NCBI GenBank assembly: GCA_965279135.1 | Contig: OZ257133.1 | Location: 3,365,553 to 3,429,552, forward strand | Source of the DNA: Croceimicrobium sp965279135 | Lineage (GTDB): Bacteria; Bacteroidota; Bacteroidia; Flavobacteriales; Schleiferiaceae | Length of the DNA stretch: 64,000 nt | Direction: 5' to 3' | Program-made: the position numbers and the translations under genes | Part shown: positions 17,353 to 28,300 of the stretch, one piece after another | How positions within the stretch are numbered: position 1 is the stretch's first letter | Layout: each line of letters begins with the position of its first letter | Notes under the pieces: model-generated | What the model was told of the DNA's origin: nothing | Seen by the model: only the letters and a program-made list of their open reading frames with translations | The model's database searches: none

Positions 17353-17931
17353 ATGATCTACAAACGCAAGCATGAGGCGATCAATGCCGGATCAATGGCA
17401 GATATCGCCTTTTTACTATTGATTTTCTTTCTTGTTACCACCACCCTTGATGTGGATGCAGGAATTCAGCGAAAACTGCCGCCAATACAAGAAGAACCTG
17501 AGCCGGATCGATCCGAAATCCACAAACGGAACATCTTCACTGTTTTAGTTAATGCGAAAGGCGAGCTTTATGTTGAAGGGGAATATCTAAGTCTCAGTGA
17601 TCTCCGAGAAAAGGCGAAAGCCTTTATCAATAACAATGGTGATGGTACTTGTCAATATTGCAGGGACGGGCAAAGGAGTCCGCTTTCTTCTGATAATCCT
17701 GGTAAAGCGGTAATATCCCTGCAGAATGATCGTGCAACACCCTATAAAGTTTATGTCGCAGTGCAGAATGAGTTGGCTGCGGCCTATAATCAATTACGAG
17801 ATCAAATGGCGCAGGAACGTTTTGGAAAAGCTCTGAATAGTCTCAATGAGGATCAGAAGCTTGAAATTAAGATGGCTTATCCTCAGCTGATTTCTGAGGC
17901 GGAGCCAGTGGGGTTTAATTCAAAGGACTAA
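17353..17931 (+). CDS. Duplicated ExbD paralog with Cys-x-x-Cys domain
   Basis: The 192-residue protein is clearly a second copy of the first exbD of the cluster. It has the same NAGSMADIAFLLLIFFLVTT anchor, the same NNNGDGTCQYC segment (Cys100, Cys103), the same DNPGKAVISLQNDR block and the same C-terminal ISEAEPVGF ending. An ATG at 17348 is closed by a stop after two codons, so the ATG at 17353 is the start. It lies beyond the exb cluster's terminator and so needs its own promoter. The role could be an alternative motor subunit used under other conditions (inference). Confidence 0.88.
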   Translation: MIYKRKHEAINAGSMADIAFLLLIFFLVTTTLDVDAGIQRKLPPIQEEPEPDRSEIHKRNIFTVLVNAKGELYVEGEYLSLSDLREKAKAFINNNGDGTCQYCRDGQRSPLSSDNPGKAVISLQNDRATPYKVYVAVQNELAAAYNQLRDQMAQERFGKALNSLNEDQKLEIKMAYPQLISEAEPVGFNSKD

Positions 17932-17950
17932 TTGTCAAGTCGCTGCTTTT

Positions 17951-17986
17951 TTAGGCTATTTTCATCTTAGAAAATCACTAGCCTAA
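17951..17986. repeat. Two-part inverted repeat downstream of the exbD paralog
   Basis: TTAGGCTA (17951-17958) pairs exactly with TAGCCTAA (17979-17986), and an inner pair TTTTC/GAAAA extends the stem with a four-base bulge and a six-base loop. A T-run precedes the stem rather than following it, so it is a hairpin of uncertain role and not a standard terminator. Confidence 0.45.
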
Positions 17987-18066
17987 ACGATGGGTTTGTG
18001 ATTTCTTTCACAGGATAACCCTCAATTTGCAATGCTTCTTAGCTCAATTAACCTTGCCAAAGCCTG

Positions 18067-19737
18067 ATGTTCCAAGTAGTTGCTAGATCCTCAGGGTTTA
18101 AAATAGCTCTAGTGCTTTTTTCTTTAGTACTAATTGCTCCAAAAGCCTATTTTGAATTGGGAGACCACTCCGATGCGGCCATTCGGCTTGGTCAGAATTT
18201 GCTCTTCAATAATTTCTTGCAGGGCTCTTATCAGCCCTCATATGTACCTCATGGTCTTTTTGGTTTTCTCCAGTATCCTATGGATATAGGGATGAACTAT
18301 GTCATTGCTTTCATATTTTATCTTTCCATTAATACCCTTATTCTTAGGTATCTACCGGGTTCCAATATTTGGTTAAGGCTTTCAATTTTTCTTATCATTC
18401 AGCTAAGCATAGGTTTAAGGTTTCTTCCGGTTGTCCTAGTGTTCCTGTTGCTAAACCATAAGTTAAGGGCTTTTGAACTGCTAATACTTAGTTGTCTTTT
18501 AGCATTGTATTTGAATATTCGCCTTTCTGCCGGAATAATACTTCTGAGTTCAGTGGCGATAATTGCACTTTTTCGAATCGCTTCGCTCAACTCGAAGCAT
18601 TTTAAAGGGGGTGAGGCTATGGTATTGGGATTAAATCTTATCCTTTTCACCTTCATCCTGAGCTTACCTTTCGGCTTTGATATAGTAGAATACGCAGGTC
18701 ACCAACTCGAAGTATTACGCAATGCCCGTTTTGGTTTGTCCTTAGCCAAGGATTGGGGAGTAATGTTTGCCATTATTGCTGTTGCAGTCATCAACGGATG
18801 CTTATTGGTCATTCTCAATTCGGGTAAAAGATCAATTATCTCTTTGATGGGTATTTCACTAATTGTGCTTTCCTATGTCTATATGCGACCAGATTCAGGA
18901 ACAGCCTATGTGGCATTTAACTTCTTATGGGCATTCAGTCTCACGGAACTATGCAGGTTAAAGCTAGATTCGGTTCTTAAATTCGGGGTGGTTTCGATAG
19001 CATTGAGCGCTTTGCTTATATCACATTTATTGTTGCCCTTTGGTTTTAAGGTTACCAAGGTCGATCCGATTTATGCCTGGGAGACATTTTTTAAGGCCAC
19101 TAAGCCAGGTGTTTCAAAGTGGAACACATATCCTATTGAATCAGATTTCACTGTTTTTCCATATCAAATTCAGATTGCAAAGGATTGGGAAGGAGGTCTT
19201 CCTTATATTTCGCCTACATACATAAGCTATTCAGCGCTCTCTCCCAATCTTGACTCATTAAATGCAGCCGAGCTTAGAAAAAGAATAGTTATTCATTTGC
19301 CGAATCCGAATGGTTCATGGTCCGAATTAAATGATATTAACCGATCATATTTAGCATTTAGTAATGCGATCACGGTAGGTTCAATCATAAGCAGATACGA
19401 GAAGATACAGGTTGAAGAAGCTCAGAGTTATTTTGAATTAAAGGATACTATCCAGCACCTTCCTTTGCGCTTCCAGTCTTTTAGTATCAGAGACCTTGAG
19501 TTTGGGATAGAACGTTCGGACTGGATAAAGACCGGACAGATCACATTAGTAAAATCAAAAGAATCGCTGGAAAATGAATTTATAGTTGCCTTGCAACTGG
19601 CGGATGGGAGGATAGTAGAAAAGCAAGTATCGGGACCGACACTAAGCAAGGGCATCTTCTTGGATTACTTCATAGCTAGCAGTAATTATCTAGACTCAGC
19701 CCTCGCAATTGTAGCATTTAAGGTGAATAAACTTTGA
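18067..19737 (+). CDS. Polytopic membrane protein of unknown function
   Basis: The 556-residue product has about eleven hydrophobic segments in the first 340 residues and a soluble, probably extracytoplasmic C-terminal region. The N-terminal loop contains FELGDHSDAAIRLGQNLL. A loop aspartate in this place and the overall layout recall GT-C fold glycosyltransferases of the DUF2029/ArnT type, but no decisive motif is present. It is not close to its neighbours (135 and 379 bases). After it, the stretch 19738-20116 holds only a start-less open frame (about 19785-19906) that looks like a decayed gene end. Confidence 0.6.
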   Translation: MFQVVARSSGFKIALVLFSLVLIAPKAYFELGDHSDAAIRLGQNLLFNNFLQGSYQPSYVPHGLFGFLQYPMDIGMNYVIAFIFYLSINTLILRYLPGSNIWLRLSIFLIIQLSIGLRFLPVVLVFLLLNHKLRAFELLILSCLLALYLNIRLSAGIILLSSVAIIALFRIASLNSKHFKGGEAMVLGLNLILFTFILSLPFGFDIVEYAGHQLEVLRNARFGLSLAKDWGVMFAIIAVAVINGCLLVILNSGKRSIISLMGISLIVLSYVYMRPDSGTAYVAFNFLWAFSLTELCRLKLDSVLKFGVVSIALSALLISHLLLPFGFKVTKVDPIYAWETFFKATKPGVSKWNTYPIESDFTVFPYQIQIAKDWEGGLPYISPTYISYSALSPNLDSLNAAELRKRIVIHLPNPNGSWSELNDINRSYLAFSNAITVGSIISRYEKIQVEEAQSYFELKDTIQHLPLRFQSFSIRDLEFGIERSDWIKTGQITLVKSKESLENEFIVALQLADGRIVEKQVSGPTLSKGIFLDYFIASSNYLDSALAIVAFKVNKL

Positions 19738-20116
19738 TTTCTTTTTTGGCAGATGTACTTAGAGGGAGTGTAAAGTCAGCGAAGTAATCTCTTGAGTCTG
19801 AAATTTATGGTAAAGGATTCGGGTTTGAACTTAATCTAGAAAAGCCCCTATCAGCTAAAGTGGATGTTGATCTTAAGCCTGATTTTATCCTATATGTCAT
19901 TTTCTAACCACCTTATTACGAGGTGATAGCACCCTAAAAAAATTATAAGCCCCTATTTCTTATCCTTTAAGTTGTGAGCTAAATATTTGTTAATATCACA
20001 TTTTTTGTAAATTAGGGCTGAATAACTGGACCGCAAACCGAACCTAATTTACTGTCTTTATCAAGCGCAGTATCTCCTGCATTTTCCCAGTATTATAATT
20101 TTAAATAGACTGTGTT

Positions 20117-20569
20117 ATGAAACAACGGTACGTGATTTTTTGTGCTTTAATTTCACTCTCTGCCATGCTGTCTGCGCAAGAGGTACTTCTTTACTCCTAT
20201 GATGCAAATGGCAATAGAATTCTTCGGGAAGTGATTATGCTTAAAAGGTTTCAGGGGCCTTTACCACTTGACTCAACGACCATAGCCAATACTAGTATAA
20301 CCGCTCAGGACCTGGACTCTATCAACACTACAGGATTGATTCATGCTTTCCCAAACCCAACTGATGGCGATCTCATATTCGAAAGCTCGAATGGAGAGTC
20401 TTTAGTTGAGATTAAGGTTTACTCCATGAATAGTGTCTTACTATTTGAGCAGAAAGTTATAGGGAATAAAAGCTATACGGTGGATCTAAGTCCATATCCT
20501 AAAGGTAGATACCTCTGTTATGTTTCCGCAGAAGCGGGAAGAGAAATTTTTATAATAATTAAAGAATAA
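20117..20569 (+). CDS. Small secreted T9SS protein carrying one RHS-like YD motif
   Basis: A 150-residue protein with a signal peptide (IFCALISLSAMLSAQ). Right after cleavage comes LLYSYDANGNRILREV, which matches the YD-repeat consensus of RHS proteins in a single copy. The rest is a T9SS type A sorting domain (AFPNPTDGDLIFESSNG through LSPYPKGRYLCYVSAE). It lies 11 bases upstream of the tail-fibre-like gene and is the first gene of the RHS toxin locus. It may be a surface partner or docking protein of the large toxin (inference from context and from the shared motif). Confidence 0.75.
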   Translation: MKQRYVIFCALISLSAMLSAQEVLLYSYDANGNRILREVIMLKRFQGPLPLDSTTIANTSITAQDLDSINTTGLIHAFPNPTDGDLIFESSNGESLVEIKVYSMNSVLLFEQKVIGNKSYTVDLSPYPKGRYLCYVSAEAGREIFIIIKE

Positions 20570-20580
20570 ATTAAAACCTG

Positions 20581-21495
20581 ATGAAGAATAATAAACTGTT
20601 AATCAGTGCGCTAATGTTAGCAATTTCTGTGGCATTAAATGCACAGAATTATGGAACATTTAATGCAGAATTACCTCAATTTACGGGAAGAGTTGGTATT
20701 GGTACTTCAGGCCCCGAAGCTAAGTTCCAGGTGAATCCGGGCGGTTTACTGGGAGGAGCCTTAATTAAAGCTGAAAATTCAATGGGGATGTCTGGGGTTG
20801 TCACCACTCCTTATGCATTGAGGGTGGTCTATGATAATACCGCATATTCTCCGGTCTCAACCGATAATGTTTTGGAGGTTTCCCCATTGGGAAAGGTGTA
20901 TGCAGGTCAGATCGTTACCAATGCCAGCTATACTAATAACAATGACTATCTGAATGTAGATAAGTCGATTGGCGTTTATAGCAATGCTTCAAATAACATG
21001 CGTTTAGGTCTTAATCTCGATGCTGCACCGGGGGTTACCAGTGAGTACTCCGGAATTGTTTGGGAAGGCACCGGAACTGGTACAGCCTCTCTTTTCCAGA
21101 TATCTTCAAGCTTTAGTCAAGCAGGTATCTCTTTATCACCCAGTGGAAATGTAGGCATTGCGACAACCGATATTGATGGCACCCATAAGCTATATGTAGG
21201 CGGAAGTATGATTACGGAGGAAGTTCGAGTGATGCTCCTGGCCGATTGGCCGGATTATGTTTTTGCTGAGGGATATGAGCTTATGAGTCTTGATGAAACC
21301 TCCGAGTTTATTAAGAGGAATCATCATTTACCTGGGGTTCCCTCTGCGGAGACGGTAGCTAAAGATGGAATTGATTTAGGCGCTATGGAAGCGACTCTTT
21401 TGCAAAAGATTGAGGAGCTAACCTTGCATTTAATTAAACAGCAAGAGCTTATTGAAGAATTGAAGGAAGAAGTTGATGCACTTAAGAATCAATAG
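20581..21495 (+). CDS. Tail-fibre-like secreted protein with C-terminal coiled coil
   Basis: The 304-residue product has a signal peptide (LISALMLAISVALNAQ). The segment GRVGIGTSGPEAKFQVN is typical of phage-tail-fibre-like surface proteins of Bacteroidetes, and a second copy of the theme (GNVGIATTDIDGTHKLYVGG) occurs near residue 200. The C-terminal HHLPGVPSAETVAKDGI followed by a long heptad-repeat helix (residues about 262-304) is the trimeric coiled-coil end seen in such proteins. The next gene overlaps its end by 20 bases, so the two are probably coupled in translation. It may form a surface fibre within the toxin locus (inference). Confidence 0.72.
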   Translation: MKNNKLLISALMLAISVALNAQNYGTFNAELPQFTGRVGIGTSGPEAKFQVNPGGLLGGALIKAENSMGMSGVVTTPYALRVVYDNTAYSPVSTDNVLEVSPLGKVYAGQIVTNASYTNNNDYLNVDKSIGVYSNASNNMRLGLNLDAAPGVTSEYSGIVWEGTGTGTASLFQISSSFSQAGISLSPSGNVGIATTDIDGTHKLYVGGSMITEEVRVMLLADWPDYVFAEGYELMSLDETSEFIKRNHHLPGVPSAETVAKDGIDLGAMEATLLQKIEELTLHLIKQQELIEELKEEVDALKNQ

Positions 21496-22369
21496 TTACA
21501 TATTGATTGCATTTACCCTCTTTGGCTTTATGTCTAATGCTCAAGTTGATCAGGCACTTTCTATTGATGTGGGATATTCATTTCGATTTCCCGGCACCGT
21601 AGCCTCGAACTCCATAGTTGTAGGGGAGAGACCAACAAGGGTGCAGCTCCCTCCTCCGGGAGGCGTTGAATTTGCTTTTGACGATTACACTTTCCAGGCT
21701 GGAGGCATAGGCGATGGTGTAAGGATTAATATCGCATATCAGTACCCAATCAACAGATACCTATTTCTCAATACCGGATTAGGTCTGTTAAGAGGCATGA
21801 ATAATGAACCTGAATCCTACTACAGAGCTTATCAGGACTTAGTGCCAACCGCCATACTGCCTACTTTTGCCAATCATGCCCCAGCCTCCACTCAAAACAC
21901 ACACTCTTACACTTACTCACTGTGGTTTGGTACCCTACGTTCGGGTTTGGGAGCGCTTTTTAGATTAGAAAAGCGCAGCCCCTTTTCAATCGGATTTGGA
22001 ACTGACCTAAGTGTAGGATATGGTGTTCTTGATCGTGAAGTCTATACCTGGGTTGAGGATGCGTCCGGGAATTTTGCCGAGTTGTCCCTTAATGCCACCA
22101 ACCATCCTTATCAATCAACAACCAGTGAGATAACCCTTGGGCTGATCAATTATCTGGAGTTCAGGTATAAGGTCAATGATTACAACCAATTTGCTCTAGT
22201 GGCAGAAACCTGGTTTCAGAATTTCAAGTTCGGCACAACAACATTTTCCTCTTCAACGGAATCCTTCGAGGTTCCTTATTCCGACATCGATGGCGATACA
22301 GGATATCGACCACTACACCTACCACTAAACTCAATCAGTATACTCTTGAGATATTATTTCACCTTTTAG
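21476..22369 (+). CDS. Outer-membrane beta-barrel protein of the RHS locus
   Basis: From ATG 21476 the protein has 297 residues and a signal peptide (YILIAFTLFGFMSNAQ). The remainder alternates hydrophobic and polar residues in strands ending in aromatic residues. The last residues, ISILLRYYFTF, give the terminal beta-signal with final Phe expected of an outer-membrane barrel. It overlaps the preceding gene by 20 bases and is followed 7 bases later by the RHS giant. The position suggests a part in export or anchoring of its neighbours, but no specific family is recognised. Confidence 0.7.
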   Translation: MHLRINSYILIAFTLFGFMSNAQVDQALSIDVGYSFRFPGTVASNSIVVGERPTRVQLPPPGGVEFAFDDYTFQAGGIGDGVRINIAYQYPINRYLFLNTGLGLLRGMNNEPESYYRAYQDLVPTAILPTFANHAPASTQNTHSYTYSLWFGTLRSGLGALFRLEKRSPFSIGFGTDLSVGYGVLDREVYTWVEDASGNFAELSLNATNHPYQSTTSEITLGLINYLEFRYKVNDYNQFALVAETWFQNFKFGTTTFSSSTESFEVPYSDIDGDTGYRPLHLPLNSISILLRYYFTF

Positions 22370-22376
22370 ATTGCTC

Positions 22377-25300
22377 ATGAAAACCTTTACCTACCTCTTA
22401 GCTCTATCGATTTTTTCCACTTCTCTTTTTGCTCAATCCTATGTGGAGATTGAGAATGAAGTGGTTTTTGCACCCAGTACGACAACCGCCTCAAAAGCAA
22501 TTCGAGTTAGACCCACTTCAACAATCCTAGCCAACTCGGGAAATTCATCTAGGCTGCATATTGATCCTAGCCATTCTGATCCGGGAATGCTATTACCCTG
22601 GTCCGCGGTTTATGAGAGCTATTCCAATTTTGACTTCGATACTGAGGTGATCAGCACGGATAATACAGTTGGATCATTAGAGGGTGGATTTGATGTAAGC
22701 CCTTTGGGAGCAGCGATTTATCAGGTGCCCATAAAATGTCCGGCCGGAATTAACGATTTAAGTCCTCAAATTAGTTTGGATTATTCAAGCGATCAAGGTA
22801 GAGGATTGCTAGGTGAGGGATGGACACTTTCAGGATATTCATCAATCTCGAGAGTGGGTACCAACCATGCTTTGGATGGACAGTACTTTTCACCCAACAA
22901 GTATGTGGATCCGGTAGATTTTGATGAACATGATCGTTTTGCGATTGATGGTGTGCGATTGATTAAGAGCTCCGGTACTTTCAGTGCCAATATGCCGTAC
23001 TATGAGCTCGATGCGGAGTATCGCACTATTATGGAAAGCTGGCGAGAAATAGTTAGCGTGGGTCAGATTACTACCAATAGTCCGGAGAGCTTTGAAGTGA
23101 CCACTAAAGACGGTCGTATCTTAAGATACGGTCAGAATGCCAACTCCAGGCTCATGTTGGGGAATGAGGTCTTTTCATGGTATCTGACCGAGGAAGAGGA
23201 TCAATTTGGAAATATTATCAGATACGAGTACATCAATGATGCAACAAATAATAACATAAGAATTTCAAAAATATCCTATGCTTACGATCGAGTTGAGAAC
23301 CAGTTTAATGCGGAAATAGTATTTGATTATGCTCGAAGAAAAGACGAGCTCAACTATTATCAATCCGGTTATAATGTCAATCTAGATTACCTGCTCTCGG
23401 GGATCAGGATATACCAATTTGGGGGATTGACTATGCAGTACAAGCTTGACTACTTGTTTGATCAGACTTCCAAGCTTTATAAGATTGGTTTAGCAAATTC
23501 AAAAGGCGAAGAAATCAATTCTACGCTATTTAAATGGCCAGAGTGTCCCAGTATAACTGATGCTATGCAATCCACTAGTTTTAATACAGTTGGAGGGATG
23601 GATGATGAGCTGATTCCGGTTGATATTAATGGCGATGGCTATACTGATTTTGTGTCCTATGATCACATTGTGGAGGATGCTGGGGACTGTTGGGAGTTTC
23701 TCACTAAATACACCCACCATCGACATAAGTATGTAGTTAGAGCCTATATAAATAGATTACCCGCTCAATCAGGTTTTCAAAAGATTACGGTTAAGCCTAC
23801 TTTCATTTCCCACCGACGACTTCAGACGGGTCATTGCCAATATGACTATCATGGAGCTTTTGGACTTCAGATAGCGGATTTTAATGGTGATGGCAAGAAA
23901 GAGATTCTCATCCAGAGGTATAATGGGAATCACGTTTTTGAGATTTTTGAGTTTGATGAATCCAGTTCTTCATTCAACCTGGTTGATAATAAGGTACATG
24001 TAATGAATGCTCAGGTTCATTCCGGCTATGTTATACCGGCCCTTACTACGGGTGATGTGAATGGCGACGGATTGGCTGATGTGGTCTACGACTATTTTGG
24101 TAGTAATGGCAGCGGGAACATTTGGCATGCTTATTTTGGTCAATCACCCTCCAGTTCCTACATAGACTTAACAAGCTCTCCGCTTGCCTTTACCATAGAT
24201 CCTACGATTGGAACCTTTGAGCTGGTTGATTTTGATAACAATGGTGCCGACGAAATATTCTATCTACGAGGTAACGGGAGTTATAAGCTATATACCCTTA
24301 ATTATACACCGACCCTTGGTAGACACTTCGTTTTAAGTAAAACAGGAAGCCTCACAAACTTTGACTCTCATCATTATGGTGATTTGAATGGCGATGGGTT
24401 TTTAGATTTGATTCTTTACAATGCAACCGGATATAATGGAGTAGTTAAGAGCTACTTGTTTGATGGACAGGACTTAGTTTCGGATCCCAACTATGATTTT
24501 ACTTTCACTATTTCATTCTGGAAGGATCGACTTTTAGTTGCAGATTTACAGGGAGATGGTTATTCGGATTTGGCGATGGTTTCCTATGGAAACGGAAGAT
24601 CCTCTGCTAACGGTGGAGTAATTTTTTCGGGAGACGTTCAGTTTCTAGTCAGTGATCCAGAATCAAATAGCTTTCAGCTTGCTCCATTATTGTCAAATCA
24701 GATCACGTTTGATATACATTATGAAGATTATTACGACAATGCCAGTGTTGCGGATGTTAATGGGGATGGGGTAGCAGAACTGTTTTTTAATCGGAAGCAC
24801 AGCTCAGACCAGACACTGGCTCTGTATTCTGAGCCTACCTTCAATCGATTTAATAAGATCAGAGATGGATTTGGTAACTACACATTTATCTCCTTTAAGA
24901 GGCTCAATGAGCTTGATAACTATTCTATTACCAATAACAACAATATATACCCAGTTTTCCCAATAAGCCCACCCAGCTCAGTGGTTGATTATGTTGTAAA
25001 ACCAGGTAACCGTCAAACCTCTTTTGATTATGAAGATTTGTACTTCAATATCCGAGAGCGTAACTCTTTAGGTTTTGGACAAATTACTTCTTTGAATCAC
25101 GTAACGGGAATTAAGACAATCATGAGTTCTCAACGATTGGGTAATTACCTAGCGGTATTAGTCCCAACTTATAATGAGAAGAAACTGCATAGTTCGGATT
25201 TAAGCTTAGCCACAACGGATAAGATTCACAATATGAATGTGAATCAGTTCTCCAATGGGAGATTTACGTATTCACTCGACCTTCAATCAAAAACAGATAT

Positions 25301-28300
25301 TGATTACTTACAAGAGATAAAGATTGTAGAGAGTTATACCTATGATAACTATGGTAATAAAGAAGTTGTAATCGCCAATCACTATGACGAATCCGGGACT
25401 GGATCCGTCTTAAAAAGAACCATTACAGCTACAAACGATTTTGAAACTCGGAACTCTTGGGTTGATAATGTACTGAAGAGCAGCACTACCTTAATTGAAC
25501 AGGCAGGCCAACCAAGCTATACCCGAAGCACTCATTATTACTACAATACCGATGATCATCTTTCAAAAGTCACTTCCGACCAGGGAACTGGCTATGAGGT
25601 TTCTGTGGAGTTTTTGAACTATGATGTTTATGGTCATAATCTTAGCGAATTGACCAGTAGTGCTGGTTTGCCTAATCGAAATGTAACAAAAACCTATACT
25701 TCAGATGGTTTACACCTTTCCAGTCTTTCTGATGGAAGTGGCTTGTTAAGCAGATACGAGTATGATCCTGAGCGTGGTTTTCTGAGTCTAAGTGAGAATC
25801 ACAACGGAGAGGAAACGAGATTCTTTTATGACGATTGGGGCAGGGAGTTTAAGGTGCTGTATAACGATGGCGTTTCAACAGTCTCAACCATCAACTGGAG
25901 CGACCCCACCCAGCATCCCTTAGGGTCAAAAACTAATATTCATTTAGTGAAATCAAATGGTTTCGAGTCTATAGAATATCAAGACTCAAGACAGCGAGAA
26001 ATGATGTTGAAAACTAAGGGCCTTAATGGTGTTTTCATGGAGGCTAGAACGGAGTACAATAGTAAATGGCAGGTTTTTCGCAGAAGCTCACCGATTGAAG
26101 AAGGGTCTACTCCAAACTGGACGGTTTACACTTATGATGATTTGGGACGGATATCCACTGAAGTTGGAGATGGCGTCAATTTGACCTATTCCTATCAAAA
26201 TCGAACTACAACCCTAGTGGATAATTTAAGCGGGAGGACTTCTACCAAGGAGAACGACATTTTTGGCAACTTAATTAATGCCACTGATCCAGGTGGAGCA
26301 GTAAGTTTTAACTATGACTCGAGGAACAATCTTATCTCAACCACTAGTCTTTCTGCAACTACCAATTTCCAATATGATCTCCACAATAATCGGACACAGA
26401 TTGATGATCCGGATGCCGGAATGGTACAATCCATTTACAATGCTTATGGCGAATTGGAAACCAGGTCTGATGCTAACGGGAAGCAGGCTAATTTGAGCTA
26501 TGATGCTTCTGGTAGACTTACTCAAGAAACTTGTAACAACTATACTATAGACATAAGTTATGATCCTGTGAATAAGAAGGGATCTATTAAGGACATGCAA
26601 ATGACCTCTGGCTCTGATGTAGTTACTTATGACTACACCTATAGTGCGGAAGGAAATCTTTCTAGTAAAAGTGTTGAGATTAATGGTGAAATCTGGACAA
26701 CAAATTATAGCTATAATAGTCTCAATTATCTTGTAGAGAAAGATTATCCTTCAACATTAAAGACACAGAATATTTATGATTCCAATAATGATCTTTTAGA
26801 GGTAAAGGCCGATATAGGTGGAGTATTAGTGTCAGTTTGGACAAGAGGCAGTGTCGATGAAAAAGGTAGAGTAACGGATTTCGACCTTGGCAATGGCATT
26901 ACCGAAACTCTTGAGTTCAATTCGGAACTAGGCACAATTGATGAATGGCAAGTCCCTGGAATAATTGATTATAGCTACACTTGGGATCTTAATACTGGAA
27001 ACCTCACTCAGAAAACTGATAATCGAACCGGACAATATGAGGAATACACATATGATCCTTTAAATAGGCTGAAAGATTGGACAACCGGAGGCCTTTCAAC
27101 TCTTCACTTTGTTATGGAATACGCCTCGAATGGAAATATCAGAGAGAAATCTGATATGGGTAATTACTCCTACAATTTACCTCAACCGCATGCAGTCGAT
27201 GCTATTGAAACTTTTGGAACGGTTGGGACCCTCACTCAGTCTGAAGATTATACGGATTTTAACAAGGTTGAACTTATTCGTGAGGGATTATATGAAGCTA
27301 AATACACCTATGGACCGGATAAGCAGCGCGTAAAATTGGTTGTAATGGAAGAAGAGGAACCCAAGTATCAGAGAGTTTATATCGACGGAGATTATCAAGA
27401 AGAGTTAGATGAGCAGACGGGTAGCCTTAAATCTTATAGTTTCATTTTTGTTCAGTCCAGACCAGTAGCCGTTTGGATAGAAGAAGATGGTGAAGGCCAG
27501 TTGTATTATTTGCACTGTGACTATCAAGGATCTATTTATGCGATCTCAGACGAGTTTGGATCAGTTGTCGAATACCTTAATTATGACCCCTGGGGGAATC
27601 GTCGGGATCCAAGCGATTGGACTAGGAATGTTATAAATGGCTGGTCTCCTAATCCTAATATGTTACTGTTCCGAGGCTATACCTTCCATGAACACTTGGA
27701 CGAATTTGGGATCATAAACATGAATGGTCGGATTTATGACCCTTCGATCGGAAGATTTTACAGCCCTGATCCTTTCGTTCAATCCCCTGGGAATACTCAA
27801 TCCTATAACCGATTTGCCTACGCATTCAATAATCCATTAAGGTATACTGACCCAAGTGGAGAAGTAATTGTGGCTAAAGCAATATGGATTGGTGCCATAT
27901 ATGGTGCCATTGCTGGCGGTACATATTACGCGGTTAACACTATGGTGAACAATGAGGATTGGAGCTGGGCCAAATTTGGTACTTCTGTTCTTGGTGGAGC
28001 TATCTCTGGTGCCTTCACGGGAATGGTTAGTCATACTGCGGTTGTCACTTCAATTACACGAACGAATATTGCTAACGCGATAGCTCAGGGAATGCTTGGA
28101 GCTTTTCCTTTTCCATCCGTTAGTATTCCGCTGGGCGGGGATTGGAGTTTAAACCTTGGTTTGGGTGTATCCACAGGCAAGGCATCCGGTGTCGGTCTTA
28201 ATACTTCTGCGAGCTATAATAGTGAGGACAACCCATTTAAGTTTGCTGTTGGTTATGGTTTCACAGTTTATGGAACCGCACCTGGTTCCGGTGCTTCAAC

